Positions 51,059-63,396 of a stretch of DNA of 64,000 bases are shown one piece after another. Every line of letters begins with the position of its first letter. Position 1 is the stretch's first letter. The translations under genes and the position numbers were made by a program. The notes below the pieces were generated by a model. That model was not told the DNA's origin. It worked only from the letters and a program-made list of their open reading frames with translations, and did no database searches. The stretch is taken from the NCBI GenBank assembly GCA_963693285.1, contig OY848921.1:5965229-6029228 (forward strand). Direction: 5' to 3'. The stretch comes from Xestospongia muta (lineage: Eukaryota; Porifera; Demospongiae; Haplosclerida; Petrosiidae).

Positions 51059-53744
51059 GTCAGGAAAAAACAAAAGAAGGTCCTTGCTTTCCAGCACACA
51101 TTCCTTTGCCGTACCCAAAATTGTATTCCACTTCAATATGATCTGGATATGAGGTTGCTTGCACTCTATATTGTATAAAGAACAAGAATAAGTTTTCAGA
51201 ATACAGATTGCCTAATACCTTGATTTTGTAGGAGGAATAAGAGAAATAGGTTTCATACATTTGGAAGGGAACCATAACTATTGTTGTCTACCACTTTTAA
51301 AGGCTGTGTTTTTTCTTTACAATTTGATGTAGCAACCTCTCTGTAAATATTAGATCAGTTATGCATAATTAAGGAAACACAAGAATTTGTTAATAATACC
51401 TAGCAATAACTGTAGGATAATCATATACATCACAAGCTGCACTTGTACAACTGCTTTTCTCCACTTTCCTTTGATCTTGTTCTGTAGGCATTGGTGTCCT
51501 AGTATTAAAATGACAATATATATGTCATATTGTAATACTCATACTTACAACATTCAGCATCATCTATTACTTCATATATGTTCTCTATCATATTATGAAT
51601 GGCATGTTGTGGGAACATAACAAACAGATAGGATATACTTAATAAGTGTAAATACCAACCTTGCTTTTAAATTATGTCTTTTTGACCTTATTTTCTTTAA
51701 AATAGCAAATCCCACTATTAAACAACAAATAGTACAAAGGACCAGCAAAATGCTACCAATAACACTAAACATGACCACTTTGTTTTTTGTACTTGTCTTA
51801 TTTCATGTTTTCACTGTATATAAAGTTGTGTCATCTTAAAGAAATAAACCAATACTTCTATCTGTTCACATATATGCCATCCATTTATTGAGATCCATCC
51901 ACCCAGACTTAAATATAGCATAACTATTGACAATAGTATATTGAAGTATATACATTGATTGATAGTGCACACACAGGATTACAAGAAATCTGCATGTCAT
52001 ACATATCTGATCCATTAAATATGCCAATAAGACAATCATTACCATCTGTTACTACCGTTAACCTGTTAAGCAGTCAATAGCTGTTCATCCATTTACATAT
52101 GTACAAGTGTCAGGAGCTGTACATTCTTTGTTAGTGCCACATGGTGAACTACAGTTAGCTGTGATGTAGGAAATACGATTATATTATTATTTGATAATCA
52201 TTAAACCATACGAGTCAAGCAGTCATTTCTAGTCCATCCACTGATACATGTACAAGTATCAGGAGCTGTATATTCTTTTTTAGTACCACAAGGTGAACTA
52301 CAGTTTGCTGCAATGATAGGAAATATGACTATATTATTATGTAATAATCATTAAAACATATGAGTCAAGCAATCATTTCTAGTTCATCTCTTGACACATA
52401 TATATATCACTGTAAAAATTGATTGGTTGATTTAACTATTATTTGGTTATACAGATTGCAATTGTAAACTTATATTTGTTGAAAAAGTAATCAAATATTG
52501 TTTTTATTACTAATGTACTATTGTTTATATAGCCATATAAACATTAATTTCACAGTATATTGAAGCTGCATAATCGTGTATTAATTAAATAAACCAATCT
52601 GTTATTAAATTGTTGCAAGTCTTAGGAGCTGTACATAGTTTGTTAGTGCTGCATGGTGAACTACAATTCGCTATAATGTAGTCACCAGTTATTTCTAATC
52701 ATCTTAATATTCTCTGTCCGTTCATGCATGATTTATTATATCTGTCCATCAATTCCTACATTGATCTAATGTGACTGAGCTCCTTCTCCTCCACCAGTTG
52801 TTGCCGAGATACTTGCCCTCACTTCTTGATAAGGCAACAATCTCTCCAGGAGATACAATGTGAATTGGCTATCTACAGTTCTACTATCTCACTACCATTA
52901 GTATAGTTGATGTACAGAGTGTATTGAGTAATGATACCATTAGGTATCAATGGTGGCTCACATTGAATTAAAAAATAATAAGTAACCATCAAAACTTCCA
53001 TACTGCATGGATTGAAATGGAGGACTCCATTGTATTTTACAGTGTGTGCTTGAAAGTTTAGAAACAGTCATGTTTTAAACAGTTCCTATATATATATATA
53101 AAGAACTCTTGTTATAATATTACATGTAAACAATATTTTCTTAAAAACGAAGTAAATGTTAACATAATGACGACTAGAATTATTCATATACAAAAAAATC
53201 CAAACAAGATAGTAAGACTGTTAATTGCCATTTTTACTATCTTGTTAGCATTGTTTGTTTTGGACTGATATTAACAATTCCTAGAATTTTGAGAAGTATT
53301 TTATTTACATATTTCTTAATATTAAGGATGCAATGTAAGGATGATGAAACTGCCATCCCTAATATACATTAATTTTTTGAATCAGACTGTTAGTACTATT
53401 AAAATTCATGTTAGAAAAAACTTTAATTTCACTAGTTCTTGTACATTTGCTTTTTTTGTAAATGAAATGTTTACATATAATTATTGACATACAAACAAAA
53501 ACAATTCTGTTTTGTGATCACATGGAACTATATACACTCTAACAGTGAAACACTGACTAAACATAAAACAATAAAATTAACTGAAACAAATTGAAATATA
53601 TGTAAATTTTGTCATAATTACAGCTGTTTCTTTACTGGTAAAAGAACAACATGCATTCCCTTAATGTGCCATTTTGTTAAATTTAATGTAAACTTAAATG
53701 GTTCAATGTTGCATTTACAAATGTACATATTTACAATTTTATTA

Positions 53745-53866
53745 TATTTCCGAATGCTTGCAGAATTTAAGTTCTTGTCAACTTCAATGTAATAATACTA
53801 TTGGGTCATACTTCTGTTTCTGTGATAGATCAAGTGTCCTTGCTGCTGATGGAATTCATTGCTTAG
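53745..53866 (+). pseudogene. Inverted calcium-binding EGF exon
   Basis: Plus-strand open stretch ISECLQNLSSC, QLQCNNTIGSYFCFC, SSVLAADGIHCLG, followed by a GTATGT donor. This is the calcium-binding EGF exon found on the minus strand in every other copy, with closest wording to 1926-2042. It sits where the decayed receptor should have its own minus-strand copy, so a local inversion is likely. A neighbouring inverted pair of short sequences (CAAACAAGATAGTAA at 53202 and TTACTATCTTGTTAG at 53233) may relate to it. Confidence 0.75.
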
Positions 53867-54407
53867 GTATGTTTATAATACCAACAATTGTTTATGTGAT
53901 ATAGTCCTGGAAACTATATATATATAAATGATTGGGAATTTCAGACCTGGTTGCTCTTTTAAAAAATTTCCCTTACATCCAAATCATTTTAGAGAACTAG
54001 ATATATGTAACAGTATATACTCTTAAATTGTTAGTGTTAAATTCAATATAATAGTTATCATGAGGTTAAGAAAAACATTTGCTTATATCTTTAGTTTTGT
54101 AGTTTGTTTTTATATTTAATATATAGTCATAGCACTCTTAACTCATTAGCAGCTGCATGTACTGCTTACTTGCCAATCATGATAAGTGTGATAAGTTCAA
54201 ACAATAACATTGTGGCATGGATGTGGCATGGCATTAACAGTATAATAATTTTAAAAACAGCAATATTTTAAACCTTTGTTCTTTGGCTAAGCTACATATT
54301 TGTAGACTTAGATATAGTATAACTATTGACAAAAGTATATTGGTAAAGTATACACATTCCTCGTTAGTGCACACACAGGATTACAAGAAATTAAACCTGT
54401 TTGTCAT

Positions 54408-54437
54408 ACCAGAGATAATAAATTTATTATCTCTGGT
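54408..54437. mobile_element. Perfect 30-bp palindrome with hAT-like ends
   Basis: A 26-bp core (54410-54435) begins CAGAGATAATAAA and ends with its exact reverse complement. It is flanked on both sides by GTCATAC. The paralogous site at 35485-35495 and 52010 has GTCATAC only once, so this is an insertion with a 7-bp (possibly eroded 8-bp) target duplication. CAGAG...CTCTG fits the CAGnG ends of hAT transposons. It is either a minimal relic or an end-to-end joined terminus. Confidence 0.7.
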
Positions 54438-54639
54438 CATACATAGCTGATCATTAAATATCCTAATAAGACAATCACTACCATTCATTACCAGTGTTAA
54501 CCTGTTAAGCAGTCATTAGCTGTCCATTCAATTATGCATGTAAAGTGTCAGGAGCTGACGACAATTTGATAATATCACATGGAGGACTGCAAAGTGCTAA
54601 TTATGGTATACGATAAAGCTCTGTATATCAATAATATAT

Positions 54640-55047
54640 ATCTTACGTGGGCAATGTGGTAAAGGTCCATAACCAATAGCACATGTACATTTGTTAGGAG
54701 ATGAACACATTTGGTTAGTACCACATGGGGGATTACAAATTACTATATAAATTGTAATGTCACAATATTGCTCTGAATATCAATAGTAGATATTTTACGT
54801 GGACAATCTGGTAGAGAATCATAACCACTAGCACATACTCAACAATTATTAGGAGCTGTATATACTTTGTTAGTACCACATGGGGATTGTAAATTGCTAT
54901 ATTAATTGTAATGACACAATATTGCTCTTAATACCAATAATAGATATCTTACAAGGACAATCTGGTAGAGGACCATGACCATTAGCACATAATCCACAAT
55001 TGTTAGGAGCTGAACATACTTTGTTAGTACCACATGGGGTATTGCAA
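54640..55047 (-). repeat. Three EGF/EMI hybrid exons
   Basis: Exons at about 54957-55047, 54797-54897 and 54646-54745 start like EGF exons (CGTNKVCSAPNNC or CGTNQMCSSPNKC) but end like the second EMI exon (CAIGYGPLPHCPR, CANGHGPLPDCP), including its GTAAGAT donor. The middle copy has a stop. This looks like one exon fusion followed by tandem duplication. Confidence 0.7.
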
Positions 55048-55068
55048 ATTGCTGTAAGAAGTGAAAGA

Positions 55069-55069
<1 letters not shown>

Positions 55070-55104
<35 letters not shown>
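55070..55104. repeat. (TA)n microsatellite in an EGF intron
   Basis: About 17 TA units in the short intron between degraded EGF exons of the decayed receptor. Confidence 0.9.
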
Positions 55105-55109
<5 letters not shown>

Positions 55110-55654
55110 TTCATACGTGTTAAACACTCATCATTTTTCCATTTATTGACACATGTATAATTGTTAGGAGCTAAATGTTGTACTACAAATTGCTAAATAG
55201 TGATACCATAAAGCACTGTATATCAATAATAGATAAATTACATGAACAATAAGGTAGAGCACCATAACCTAAACAACATTGTCTATGTCTTATGTAAGTC
55301 ACATGATACTGTATAAAAGTAGTTTCATAAAATATATTAAAAGGAGTTGATAATATTTTTGATTAGGAAAGTACTTATGTGCTTTGTAAAAAAATTCCTA
55401 AAATTAAGGATATTCTAAATAATTTTATTGTACCCATTCACACAATAAATAACTGGGTTGGGGATGCATTGATAATTTGTATAATATCCAGTGTGAGATT
55501 TAATGGTATATACAGCCACATATTGGACGCAACATGAAGCTGGTAAACAACTACAAAATAAGGTAGATTATATGTTCATCTCAATTACATAAACCTTATT
55601 TATTCATTAAAACAATAGAAAAGATGAAAACAATCAAGAACTTTACCATTTTGA

Positions 55655-58600
55655 ATGAACACGTATGCAAAACTACTGTTTCGACACAAATTTTTTTCCT
55701 CTTATAAACATCTTGATCCATTTAATGTCAGGTGGTTTCATATATACTACAATAACACTACTTAGCATTAAGTGATGTCTGATATTATGGACAATATGTA
55801 TGTCTATAATTTTGTTGTTGCACACCAATAATGTTTATGATGATTTTTAATGGTGTTATGACTAACATGATGCTCTTTCTAATCCATGTAATAAGTCATT
55901 ATTGACTGATATTCTCTCAATAGTAAACAACAATGTTGACAGAAATGATCAAAACATGGCTTGTAGATGTTAAAAGCATAAAGTTATTATAACCAAATTA
56001 AGTTATTCTTACCTAAGTGCATGATCATATCATAATATAGTGATGATGCTATTATAATCCCTTCTATCATTATGATTGTTTCCTTTAATTAATTAATATG
56101 GAACTAACCCTAAGATTTCCTAATATGTATGTATATATAATATATATAATATATGACGTGACCAAGTCTGACAAAAGGAATCTTATTGAGCTAAAAACTT
56201 CAAACATAAACATACATATACTTCTGAAGCCTACAGGTAGTAATGACTACTCCACTATGACTTTTGTTAGTGTCTAAGCTACATATACACTTTATCATCT
56301 ATTTTAGTAAAAGTCATTATAAACCTCTTAAGTTTCTTTATAACATTTAGGATTCATTTCTTGGTCATTAACAGTATCCCATGGCTAATTTGCATAAGTA
56401 CTACACAATTTCCTTACCATTACTTAAACAAATTTTCATTACCTGCTAAAGTAACATTCTAATAAGTTTGTGTGACAAGGCACCATGTCAAGAGACATAT
56501 CCCATGTGAAAGTAACAATAGTATTCGATAATAGTGCTTGTACTTTCCCAGTTTTTGAGAACATAAATCTACAAAAACATTATTGACTGATATTGTGTTA
56601 ATAGCAAACAACAATGTTGATAGAAATGATGAAAGTGCAACATTAATCTAATAGCATGTAAATATTAAAAATATAGTTATAACCAAACTAAGCTAATCTT
56701 ATCTAAATGTATGATCACATTATATATAGTGATGATGCTATTATAATCACTTTTACCATTGTGTTTGTGTTTCTTTTAATGAACTAAGATAGAACCATCC
56801 CTAAGATTTTGTTAATTAGAAAAATAAAAAGAGATTCTAAGAAAAGCTATCTCAATTATTGCGAATGGATGGATAGATGGATGGATAGATGAATGAATGG
56901 TGGGTGCAGGACTGCAGAGATTGATGATAAATGAATGAATACGATATGTTGATAAGTGTGTTGGTTATGTGAGTGACCAATATCAATCCATAAAGTATCT
57001 AAAAATGGTCAGTTCGGTTTGCTAATATAAAAGAAGTTCTTTAAATTATGTTATGATTAAAGTTTAATCACTGTACTGAATGTTATCAAATAACAAATAT
57101 TTGTTTATTAATTTGTACAGTCAGGTAAAGGTCATACTATTTGGTATATTTTGTTTACAAGCTACATGTGTGTGTACTATAATGTATAACAATGACCATT
57201 ACATGCGACTGACTCAAACAATACTTTAAAATCTTTTCTTGCAGTATTATTTATAATTAAAATTGTAAGTATTGTTATAGTTCCTATACAAGTGTATGAA
57301 TGAAAAAATTTATTGTATGTAGGGATGGTGGTACAAATATCTTAGAAAGAGCACATACATATTACGAATGAAAATATAAAAATCCCTACTTAGTAGCCAA
57401 GGTCCAAGACATGTTTAGTGACATTCTACAATGAGCCTACTATGCAAGGGTTTTGATATTGCTATGGTCATTCCTACAGTGGTCTTCTTAGTGATGCTAA
57501 ATTGTCCCACAGAATGATAGCTTTAATTCATTAATTTTTCAGTATCATATGTTTGCATTAGTTTTTATGAAAGGCTGTTTTGGAACAATATATCATTATG
57601 TGCATATGTAAGTAACTAAAAATAATTAACTAACCAGCTAAATCAATGAATCTGAACTGATTATCTTTAACAACTAGATTGATCCTGTGTTTTTTCTTCA
57701 AGATTACTGGAAGGTTATCCTCTAGTATCGCTAAAAGTTAAGCTGATCATGCGTTTTTCTTACTGAAAGGTTACCTTCAACCTATAACAAAAGAACAGAA
57801 AGAAAAAAGAAAAGCACAAGAAACATTCTAATAAGATCAGGGCTTATTGTAGGTAAGACTTCTTAACTGACCTCCATTTTGCTTCTTACGATAATTAATA
57901 TCTAAACCCTGGGCACGAGACTAGATTATGATGATTAAATTTAATAGTATCAAAATGGCGTCTCTCTCTGGCTTCATTCCAAACTCACTAACTTCACTAC
58001 TTTCATAAGATTTCCCAAAACAGATATTATTACTTCTATGCAAAAGAAATTCTTAACAGTCTTCTTTTTTTGAAGTCATCATTGATCAAAAAAAGGAAGT
58101 GGACACTGAGTCTAATAGAAGAATTAATGACAGTCACAGTGATGACACATCATGCCATCCTGGTATATAGGCTGTGCTACCATGGATGGCATGATATTTT
58201 CTTTATTAACGTCAATCTAGAAGCCATACCCATCAGTCTTTAACTACGTAAGATCATTGCAATTTAATAACTTTAATCTGTTATCATGAAATGTCTGGAG
58301 GTTTTCATACTATATTTTATCATCTAGAGAACAGATAATGAGACCTTGATTCATATACAAGCAAGACTTCTTAAAGGAGAATCTATTACAATATTTGCAG
58401 AACTCTGACAACAGAGCCATTTAACAGGTGCTTTAGGAGTATTCAATAGTGTCAAACATTAAAGGTAAATGCTGTAAAATATTAGAGATGGAAATATAGA
58501 TTGTACATTTCACAAAATTAAATTACACTGCACCAACTATTGACATGCTTGAGGAAGTGTCACAAACTCAATTTGAGGCATAATATCTTGGTGTTTGGAA

Positions 58601-59115
58601 AAGATATGATGTTGCTTTAATAAAGTCAATTGAGTGAACATCTATAAAACATGTAGAGCATCTTCTGCATTTAACACTAAATTTTCCAAATAATTTCTAA
58701 AATTTTTGTTATTACTGTGAATGTGGCTGTGGCTGTGAATCAAACTAGTATCCTTAACACACCATTTAACACAAGATAGAACACGTTTAAGTAAATAGAA
58801 TGTCTTCTAATTATCTATGTAGCACTCTGATATTGAGGCAGCACAAGGAAACAATGAAAGTTCATATTCTTGTATAGCTTTTCTTTTTTTTCTTTTTTTT
58901 TTTGACAAAAGAATGCCCAATAGCTACTGCTAGTTTAAAAGCCACTAACAGAATAGAACAATAAAAAACAAAATAGAATTCAAGTACTGGATATTGTACT
59001 TGAATAATAAGATAAAATAAGTGATTGATGGTATCTGATAAGTTTTTGTGTGATAAGTGATAGCAAGTGGATGATTAGTAAATAATCATATTTACTTCAG
59101 ATTTTAAAGTGATTA
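55655..59115. other. Intergenic region with a direct repeat
   Basis: No gene recognised. About 55888-56135 and 56576-56815 are diverged direct repeats (both with ATTATTGACTGATATT, AACAACAATGTTGA and TAGTGATGATGCTATTATAA). A small GGAT-type tandem repeat lies at 56865-56905. A short inverted repeat is at about 58148-58195 (ATCATGCCATCC against GGATGGCATGAT). A poly-T run is near 58891. Confidence 0.55.
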
Positions 59116-59119
59116 TAGA

Positions 59120-60245
59120 TGAGCTAGATTTCACAAGATAAGGAATTGAATTCCACAGAGAGAGAATGGAAGGGACAAATTAATTTGTGAACCAGAAGAG
59201 GGAGAAAAAGGAATGGTAAAGATGTGAGGATCAAAGTGAAGAGAAGCATGACTTGGAGGAAATTTGTGGGTGAAAATATCAGAAGGAAAATAAAGAAGGT
59301 TGTTAGTAATGTTATAGAGAAGACGTAATTTGGAAATAGAGCGACGAGTCGAGAGTGGAGGATGATCAAAAGTTGCGAGAAAAGATGAGTAATCACTGTC
59401 CCATTTATGAGAGCACATTTTATAGCAGTGTTGATTTTTTTCAACAATTTCAGAATTGGTGGAAGATACTGGTGGATTCCAGACAGAGGATCAATAGGTA
59501 AAATAGGGAATGACAAGAGAGCAATACAAAGTGACAAGAATTTGAGAAGAAACATGCTGATGGAAGTTTTGGTAGATGGTTCCAATGGTTTGATGAGCTT
59601 TAGAGCGGACAGAGTTATGTGCTTTTGTAAGGACTAAGAAGACTGCACAGACTGCTTTTTCGACATCCAGTGAAGAAATCCAAGAATTGACAATAGATAA
59701 TAGGGTTGTTTTAGTTGAGAATTTGGAGCTGTGTTGTGGAGCGTGATAGAGGAGATGCTATCAGGAGCATTGTATACGAGAAATGAGACTGCAAGTGTTA
59801 TCTAGGTTGCAGAGAAAATCTGGAGAGTTGTCTTGTAATGAAGTATAGGGATTATAAGTCAGGAAGGTAAAGGGGCAGTTGACTTGTTGAATTAGGAAAA
59901 GTTTTGGTTTAAAATATCTGCTTTAGAAGAGGATGAAGTTACAGAATAACCATTATGGATAAGAAAGAGATTGTACACAGGTATGGAGTGAATACATTCA
60001 ACAGCAGACCAACAAGACTGTGGTGAGGAAGAAGTGAGTAAATTATGGAAGAATTTGAATTTTAGACATCTGAGGTAAACAAGAGTCTTGTTATGATAGG
60101 AATGGTATTTGACCTAAAGAGAAGGAGAACCACTTCTTTTGACAGAAGAAAAGATGGAGTTTCTTATCTTGACTTGGTTAATAAAGGAGTGGTTGAACAA
60201 CTAAAAGAAGAGTCGGTAGGAGGGTACACAACTTTGCTAGCAACA
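59120..60245 (-). mobile_element. Non-LTR retrotransposon (LINE) reverse-transcriptase fragment
   Basis: Reading leftward in shifting frames: SPQSCWSAV and SSSSKADILNQNFS (linker before the polymerase), APDSISSITLHNTAPN (like GPDGISxxML), then after a deletion WISSLDVEKAVCAVF (polymerase motif A region), and at the end KMCSHKWDS-like and LSTRRSISKLRLLYNITNNL with YFPSDIF, typical of the C-terminal end of CR1/L2-type elements. Many stops and frameshifts; the FADD box was not found. A dead copy, unrelated to the receptors. Confidence 0.75.
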
Positions 60246-61049
60246 GAATAATAAGTAATTAAGCAAAGCAATATCAACATTGAGAATGTCATCAGATAGC
60301 CAAGATCCCACAATACAGACTAGATGGCTCATCCAAAACTATAATGCAGATGGTTTTATTTCTGCTTTCATTATTTATATGGCCTACTAATTGACAACTA
60401 AGTAAAGTTAAAGGTATGATTCACAAAGAATAACTTTGTACAAGCACTCACAATTGGCAGGTGTTAATGATGCTGGACAACTAAATGATTATATTGACGG
60501 GACACGTAAAAGCTAAAAATTGACTCCAAGCATAATAGACTAGTTTCAAAGATAGTATCATTAGAATTATAGATAACTATTCTGTCATCATTTACTGCTA
60601 GCTGAGTTGTTTTTTAGTAAATTAACTGAACTAATACAACTTTATTATAAGTCAGTAACAAACTGACAAAACAGGACAAATAGACACAACCAGTTACTTA
60701 AGTACACACGATATGAGTTAACAACATGGAATATATATTAATTAACTTCTAAGTTTACCACTTTTTATGCCATTAAGTGATACTAGGGGGGTGTATTAAT
60801 CAACATGTTTAGGGTTATGTCCTTAACAATGAAAAAGTTAAATGTCCTGCTGTGCCACAGAGAGTGGTTATGCCAATGATAAAAGTGGTTGACTAACCAT
60901 TGAATCTGTTGGATAGGTAGATATATGCAATTATCATATATAATCATTAGGTACAACATTGAATGTTTAAGAATACCTTGAATTGTGATGATACCTCAAA
61001 TGATTAATGCGACTATGGAAGGCATCACCGGAGGGGTCTTGGTATGATG
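60246..61049. other. Unassigned intergenic sequence
   Basis: Between two retroelement remnants. AT-rich, with no open frame or motif recognised. It may include further decayed retroelement sequence. Confidence 0.35.
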
Positions 61050-61335
61050 TGATAAAGGTCTTATCACCTTGACAACAGTCACTGGGATCCACAAGTGTGA
61101 TCTTCTAAACCCACGAGTATAGTTTGTCTCTGACATTTCTTCCCATCAACAGTCCATATGACAAGATACCTGTACTTGTCTGAGGTGTGATCCTATCTTA
61201 AATACTACCTTCTAACTTGCTAATGCCCTGTTTAACAGTTTAAATTGCAGATTCAGCAAACCCATTGGAAGATGGGTGGTACAGTGAAGTTAGAGTATGT
61301 TTGACTTCATTCTGATTCATAAAACATTTAAATGT
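61050..61335 (-). mobile_element. Ty3/Gypsy-like integrase fragment
   Basis: The minus strand encodes VKHTLTSLYHPSSNGFAESA followed by a stop, then TVKQGISKLEG, RITPQTSTG and LLMGRNVRDKL. The YHPSSNG-AE block and the downstream LLMGR block are characteristic of the integrase core end and following region of Gypsy-type elements. At least two stops interrupt it and no LTRs or other domains were found. Confidence 0.75.
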
Positions 61336-61938
61336 CTGGTTTTTAAAAATTGGGTCATTACAGAGATATTTGCATTTATGTAACATTAATTTAAAAAATC
61401 ATATTTAGATTTTTTCACATTGCTTAGCAAAATTAAAGATTGTTCACAATTTTATAAAAGGACAAAGAATCCATTCCAAGCATAGATGTTTCTTGTTTCA
61501 CCTTTTTGTATGCATTGTCTAACTTATTAGGTCTGCCTGTATTAAAGGGATGTAACTCAATAAATTAGAGTGAAATTTCCTTATAATATAAATTGAGCAT
61601 AAATGTAATTTGGCACACATAAGCCACACATCTATTGGTACCCTCCTTCATGTACATACTATTAGCAATTAATATTGTACACAAAGTAAAGACAAAAGTC
61701 TAGCTTAAGTTAAGTTTTAATATATGTTGCTTATAAAGACCAAAAAAATTATTGGATAGTATTGCTGCTACTAGTTTAGTCACACTACTATGACATTTAA
61801 TATTAATACAACAAACATTCAGCCAAATTGTAATGTACCAAAACCATTAATTAGCAAATGAATTTGTAGTTTTCTTGTTCCCATTTCCTAGAATTTACAA
61901 TAAAATCAGGAATTATTTTTAGTCAAGTAACCTTTATT
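61336..61938. other. Unassigned 3' flank of the right-edge receptor
   Basis: AT-rich sequence between the integrase fragment and the receptor stop at 61939. No gene or clear repeat seen. Confidence 0.35.
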
Positions 61939-62377
61939 TCAAGAAATGAAAAGGAGTCCTTGCTTTGCAGTCAATCCTTTGCCATAATCATGACTGTTTG
62001 CCATTTCAAACTGTTCTGCCTCTAAAGTTTGATGTTTACTATAGTATATACATACAATGCATACTGTCATTGTATATGACTGGTTAACCTTGCTTTCTTT
62101 GGAGGGGGAATAGGAAGAAGAGGTTTCCTTTGTGCAGTCATGCCTTTACCATAACCGTAATTGTATGGAATTTCAAAATGTTCTGCATCTAAGGTTCCAT
62201 GACTACTATAGTATATACATACAATGAATATTATTATTGTATATGACTGGTTTACCTTGTTTTCTTAGGAGGAAGAACAATAGGAATTGGTGACTTTTGT
62301 GAAGTCATGCCTTTACCATAGGTATAAATGTATGGAACTTCAAACTGTTCTACATCAGAGGTTCCATGTTTACTATA

Positions 62378-62409
<32 letters not shown>

Positions 62410-62749
62410 GTGTGTATATAGTGTATATCATCATTGTATATGACTGGTTAACCTTGATCTCTTTGGAAGTGGAACAGGAAGAAGAGGTTTCTTTCGTGCA
62501 TTCATGCCTTTACCATAGGTATAATTGTATGGAACTTCAAATTGTTCAACATCAGAGCCTCTAAGTTTACTATAGTATGTATATACAATGTATATCATGA
62601 TTGTATATGACATATGACTGGTTTAACCTTGCTTTCTTAGGAGGAGGAACAGGAGGAATTGGTGTCCTTTGTGCAGTCATGCCTTTACCATAGGTATAAT
62701 TGTATGGAACTTCAAACTGTTCTACATCTGAGGCTCCGTGTTTACTATA

Positions 62750-62793
<44 letters not shown>

Positions 62794-63330
62794 GTGTATA
62801 CAGTGTATATTATCATTGTATATGACTGGTTAACCTTGCTATCTTTGGAGGCGAAACAGGAAGAAGAGGTTTCTTTGGTGCAGTCATGCTTTTACCATAG
62901 GTATAATTGTATGGAACTTCAAATTGTTTAATTTCAGAGGCTCCATGTTTACTATAGTATATATATACAGTGTATATATATCATGATTGTATATGACATA
63001 TGACTGATTTAACCTTGCTTTCTTAGGAGGAGGAACAGGAGGAATTGGTGTCTTTTGTGTAGTTATGCCTTTAGCATAGGTATAATTGTACGGAACTTCA
63101 AAGTGTTCTACATCAGAGGCTCCATGTTTACTATAATATATATATATATATATATGTATGTGTATATGTATACAGTGTATATTATCATTGTATATGACTG
63201 GTTAACCTTGCTATTTTTGGAGGGGAAACAGGAGGAATTTGTGTCTTTTGTGCAGTCATGCTTTTACCATAGGAATAATTGTATGGAACTTCAAACTGTA
63301 CTACATCAGAGGCTCCATGTTTACTATAAT
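61939..63330 (-). repeat. Eight tandem cytoplasmic tail exons
   Basis: Module exons at about 63208-63325, 63015-63130, 62838-62955, 62625-62745, 62455-62570, 62258-62375, 62088-62210 and 61939-62045. Core: SKHGASDVEQFEVPYNYTYG, KGMTAQK, then PIPPVPPPKKA. Two sub-types alternate: one with TPIPPVPPPKK and one with KPLLPVSPPK, implying duplication of pairs. The last is degenerate and terminal. Introns carry TA or TATG tracts. Confidence 0.85.
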
Positions 63331-63339
63331 ATATATACT

Positions 63340-63396
<57 letters not shown>

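Larger units (their letters stand above)
51060..55649 (-). pseudogene. Decayed receptor with tyrosine tail
   Basis: The signal exon (start 55649, MVKFLIVFIFSIVLMNK) meets a TAA just before its donor. The EMI-like exons survive (about 55437-55553, and about 55237-55318 with CCLGYGALPYC). EGF exons are degraded (about 55110-55196, 54500-54600), and three exons at about 54640-55047 fuse an EGF start to an EMI-like end. FN3 material at 52770-53075 is two FN3 exons joined by a deletion and out of frame. EGF remnants lie at 52070-52330. The transmembrane exon (about 51658-51845) carries a TGA in its stalk. The tail exons (51060-51600), with SDVYDYPTVIA-like, NNSYG and YNFGYGKGMCAGK segments, remain open and end at TGA 51060-51062. 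Its 3' half is the closest relative of the 34544 gene. Confidence 0.75.

Noticed and set aside
58148..58195. Inverted repeat as a terminator or RNA hairpin gene
   Set aside because: Short and isolated, with no adjacent gene or RNA-gene features.
59124..59585. 153-codon hydrophobic open frame (possible membrane protein)
   Set aside because: It overlaps a decayed LINE reverse-transcriptase end readable in another frame; the hydrophobicity comes from out-of-frame reading.
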